Assembly: GCA_035294005.1 (NCBI GenBank)
Contig: DATGLT010000364.1
Location: 1 to 7,060 of the forward strand
DNA length: 7,060 nt
Reading direction: 5' to 3'
From: JANXQE01 sp035294005
GTDB taxonomy: Bacteria > Verrucomicrobiota > Verrucomicrobiia > Limisphaerales > UBA8199
The notes under the pieces were generated by a model. It had not been told where the DNA came from. It ran no database searches and saw only the letters and a program-made list of their open reading frames with translations. Position 1 is the stretch's first letter, and each line of letters begins with the position of its first letter. Positions 6,610 through 7,060 of the stretch are shown here, one piece after another. The translations under genes and the position numbers were made by a program.

Positions 6610-7060
6610 AGGGTCCGGCGAAGCAGTGTGTAGTGCAATCAGCCTCTTGCAGCTTGCGTTACATCCCGGAGGGATGGCCGACAATAGCCCAACGCTTCAG
6701 CGTTGGGTTCGTCGCCCTTAGAGCGAAAGTCCCGAAGGGACGGCTGAAGAAACCCGGCGCTCCGTTCAGCCGTCCCTTCGGGAGTCATCACCACTACGCG
6801 CTTGCACCCAACGCTGAAGCGTTGGGCTATTGTAAATCGTCCCTTCGGGACAGGGTTAAGACGGATCACTCAAGAACCCAGGGTCTAAAACACCTGGCAA
6901 TCATTATCACCTGCGCTCTGCCCTGCGGCCTGTTGCTGTTTTGCGGATGTGCCGTGGGCCCGAACTACAAACGTCCGGCCATCGAATCACCCGAGGCGTT
7001 TCGGAGTGAAAATCAGGGTACTACAAGTTCCTATTCCGATCTCGCCTGGTGGCAAGTCTA
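6606..7060 (+). CDS. NodT/OprM-type outer-membrane efflux lipoprotein, 5' part, with a REP-like cluster inside its N-terminal coding region
   Basis: Codons from 6924 on encode CGLLLFCGCAVGPNYKRP, the signal-peptide end, lipid-anchor Cys and GPNYKRP motif of NodT-family outer-membrane factors, followed by DLAWWQV, the usual conserved start of the mature protein. This is the channel partner of the RND pump and runs off the window. In frame, the reading frame is open back to ATG 6606, which overlaps the pump stop as ATGA, the expected coupled start. From that ATG the anchor Cys is residue 115 rather than about 20-30, because the palindromic cluster (6662-6851) lies between. It would translate as YIPEGWPTIAQRFSVGF and so on. 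Between the cluster and the hydrophobic core (LAIIITCAL) there is no ATG, GTG or TTG; the nearest upstream candidate is TTG 6822, inside the repeat. Family identity is firm; the true start and whether the gene still works are uncertain. Confidence 0.85.
   Translation, partial: MKGPAKQCVVQSASCSLRYIPEGWPTIAQRFSVGFVALRAKVPKGRLKKPGAPFSRPFGSHHHYALAPNAEALGYCKSSLRDRVKTDHSRTQGLKHLAIIITCALPCGLLLFCGCAVGPNYKRPAIESPEAFRSENQGTTSSYSDLAWWQV
6662..6676. repeat. REP hairpin A (CATCCC-GGA-GGGATG)
   Basis: A perfect 6-base-pair stem with loop GGA. It is the outermost left unit, followed by a four-base spacer (GCCG) before the 28-base arm. The outermost right unit at 6839-6851 holds the mirrored position with a variant stem. 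Confidence 0.75.
6681..6708 (+). repeat. Left 28-base arm containing palindrome B
   Basis: It begins ACAATAG and holds the self-complementary core CCCAACGCT-TC-AGCGTTGGG (6688-6707). The whole arm recurs exactly in inverse orientation at 6806-6833. Confidence 0.88.
6730..6748 (+). repeat. Left 19-base arm containing palindrome C
   Basis: TCCCGAAGGGACGGCTGAA, with the GTCCC-GAA-GGGAC hairpin starting at 6729. It is repeated exactly in inverse orientation at 6765-6783, so the pair could fold into one long stem closed by the 16-base centre 6749-6764. Confidence 0.88.
6765..6783 (-). repeat. Right 19-base arm (inverse copy of 6730-6748)
   Basis: TTCAGCCGTCCCTTCGGGA is the exact reverse complement of the left arm. 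The match stops at 6784, where the left side has C and the right side reads G, so this copy of the small hairpin is one base pair shorter. Confidence 0.88.
6806..6833 (-). repeat. Right 28-base arm (inverse copy of 6681-6708)
   Basis: It contains CCCAACGCTGAAGCGTTGGG and ends CTATTGT. It is identical to the left arm after reverse complementing. TTG 6822-6824 within it is the last standard start codon in frame before the signal peptide of the channel gene. Confidence 0.88.
6839..6851. repeat. REP hairpin A' (GTCCC-TTC-GGGAC)
   Basis: A perfect 5-base-pair stem at the right edge of the cluster, about 40 bases before the hydrophobic core of the channel's signal peptide. It occupies the mirror position of hairpin A but has the stem sequence of palindrome C. 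Confidence 0.75.

Larger units (their letters stand above)
6662..6851. repeat. Nested REP-like palindrome cluster (BIME-like), mirror-symmetric
   Basis: Six hairpins are arranged symmetrically about 6749-6764. In order they are A at 6662-6676, B at 6687-6706, C at 6729-6741, C' at about 6771-6783, B' at 6807-6826 and A' at 6839-6851. The arms 6681-6708 and 6806-6833 are perfect 28-base inverted copies, as are 6730-6748 and 6765-6783 over 19 bases. Segments between B and C on the two sides have diverged. No T-tract follows any hairpin. The style (short GC palindromes with GAA/TTC loops, several per cluster) fits REP sequences mobilised in trans by RAYT transposases; no such gene is in the window. 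Confidence 0.85.

Noticed and set aside
6662..6851. Hairpins as Rho-independent terminators, or as a CRISPR array
   Set aside because: No T-tract follows any stem, and the units are inverted and nested rather than direct repeats with unique equal spacers.
6639..6869. Minus-strand 76-codon open frame over the repeat cluster
   Set aside because: It is only a translation of the palindromic repeat (pieces such as QRFSVG and PSLRD recur within it) and carries no independent coding signal.

Overview
The window reads as a bacterial accessory or efflux locus of roughly mid-50s GC, with every recognisable gene on the + strand. The most likely source is a soil or sediment Verrucomicrobiota-type bacterium of the Pedosphaera/Limisphaera kind. 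That is inference from three things: a DedA-like plus rhodanese fusion, a small DUF2934 protein, and a dense cluster of palindromic REP-like repeats (CCCAACGCT/AGCGTTGGG and GTCCC-GAA-GGGAC types). The taxonomic call is tentative.

Layout: (1) Bases 1-141 are the 3' end of an IS3-family transposase and its probable right terminal repeat. (2) 175-936 is an intact classical short-chain dehydrogenase/reductase. (3) 948-2013 is a DedA-like membrane protein fused to a rhodanese domain. It is split by an apparent one-base frame change near 1260-1268, and homology continues smoothly from one frame into the other. (4) 2010-2285 is a DUF2934 protein whose ATG overlaps the previous stop. (5) 2263-3435 is the periplasmic adaptor and 3442-6609 the inner-membrane pump of an RND (HAE1, MexEF/AcrAB-like) efflux system. 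(6) From 6606 to the window end runs the NodT/OprM-type outer-membrane channel of the same system, incomplete at its 3' end.

The genes are packed with 11-base or 6-base gaps or with overlaps (ATGA at 2010-2013, 23 bases at 2263-2285, ATGA at 6606-6609), so 948 to the end is probably one transcription unit and 175-936 may belong to it. The adaptor, pump and channel would form one envelope-spanning efflux machine. The SDR, DedA-rhodanese and DUF2934 genes are passengers whose link to efflux cannot be told from sequence.

The most notable observation is at 6662-6851. A nested, mirror-symmetric cluster of six hairpins, built around a perfect 28-base inverted repeat and a perfect 19-base inverted repeat, lies inside the 5' part of the outer-membrane channel reading frame. 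The frame stays open from an ATG coupled to the pump stop, through the whole repeat, to the signal peptide and lipobox, and no ATG, GTG or TTG lies between the repeat and the hydrophobic core. Either the repeat has inserted into the gene and is translated as a roughly 95-residue leader, or it has removed the normal start.
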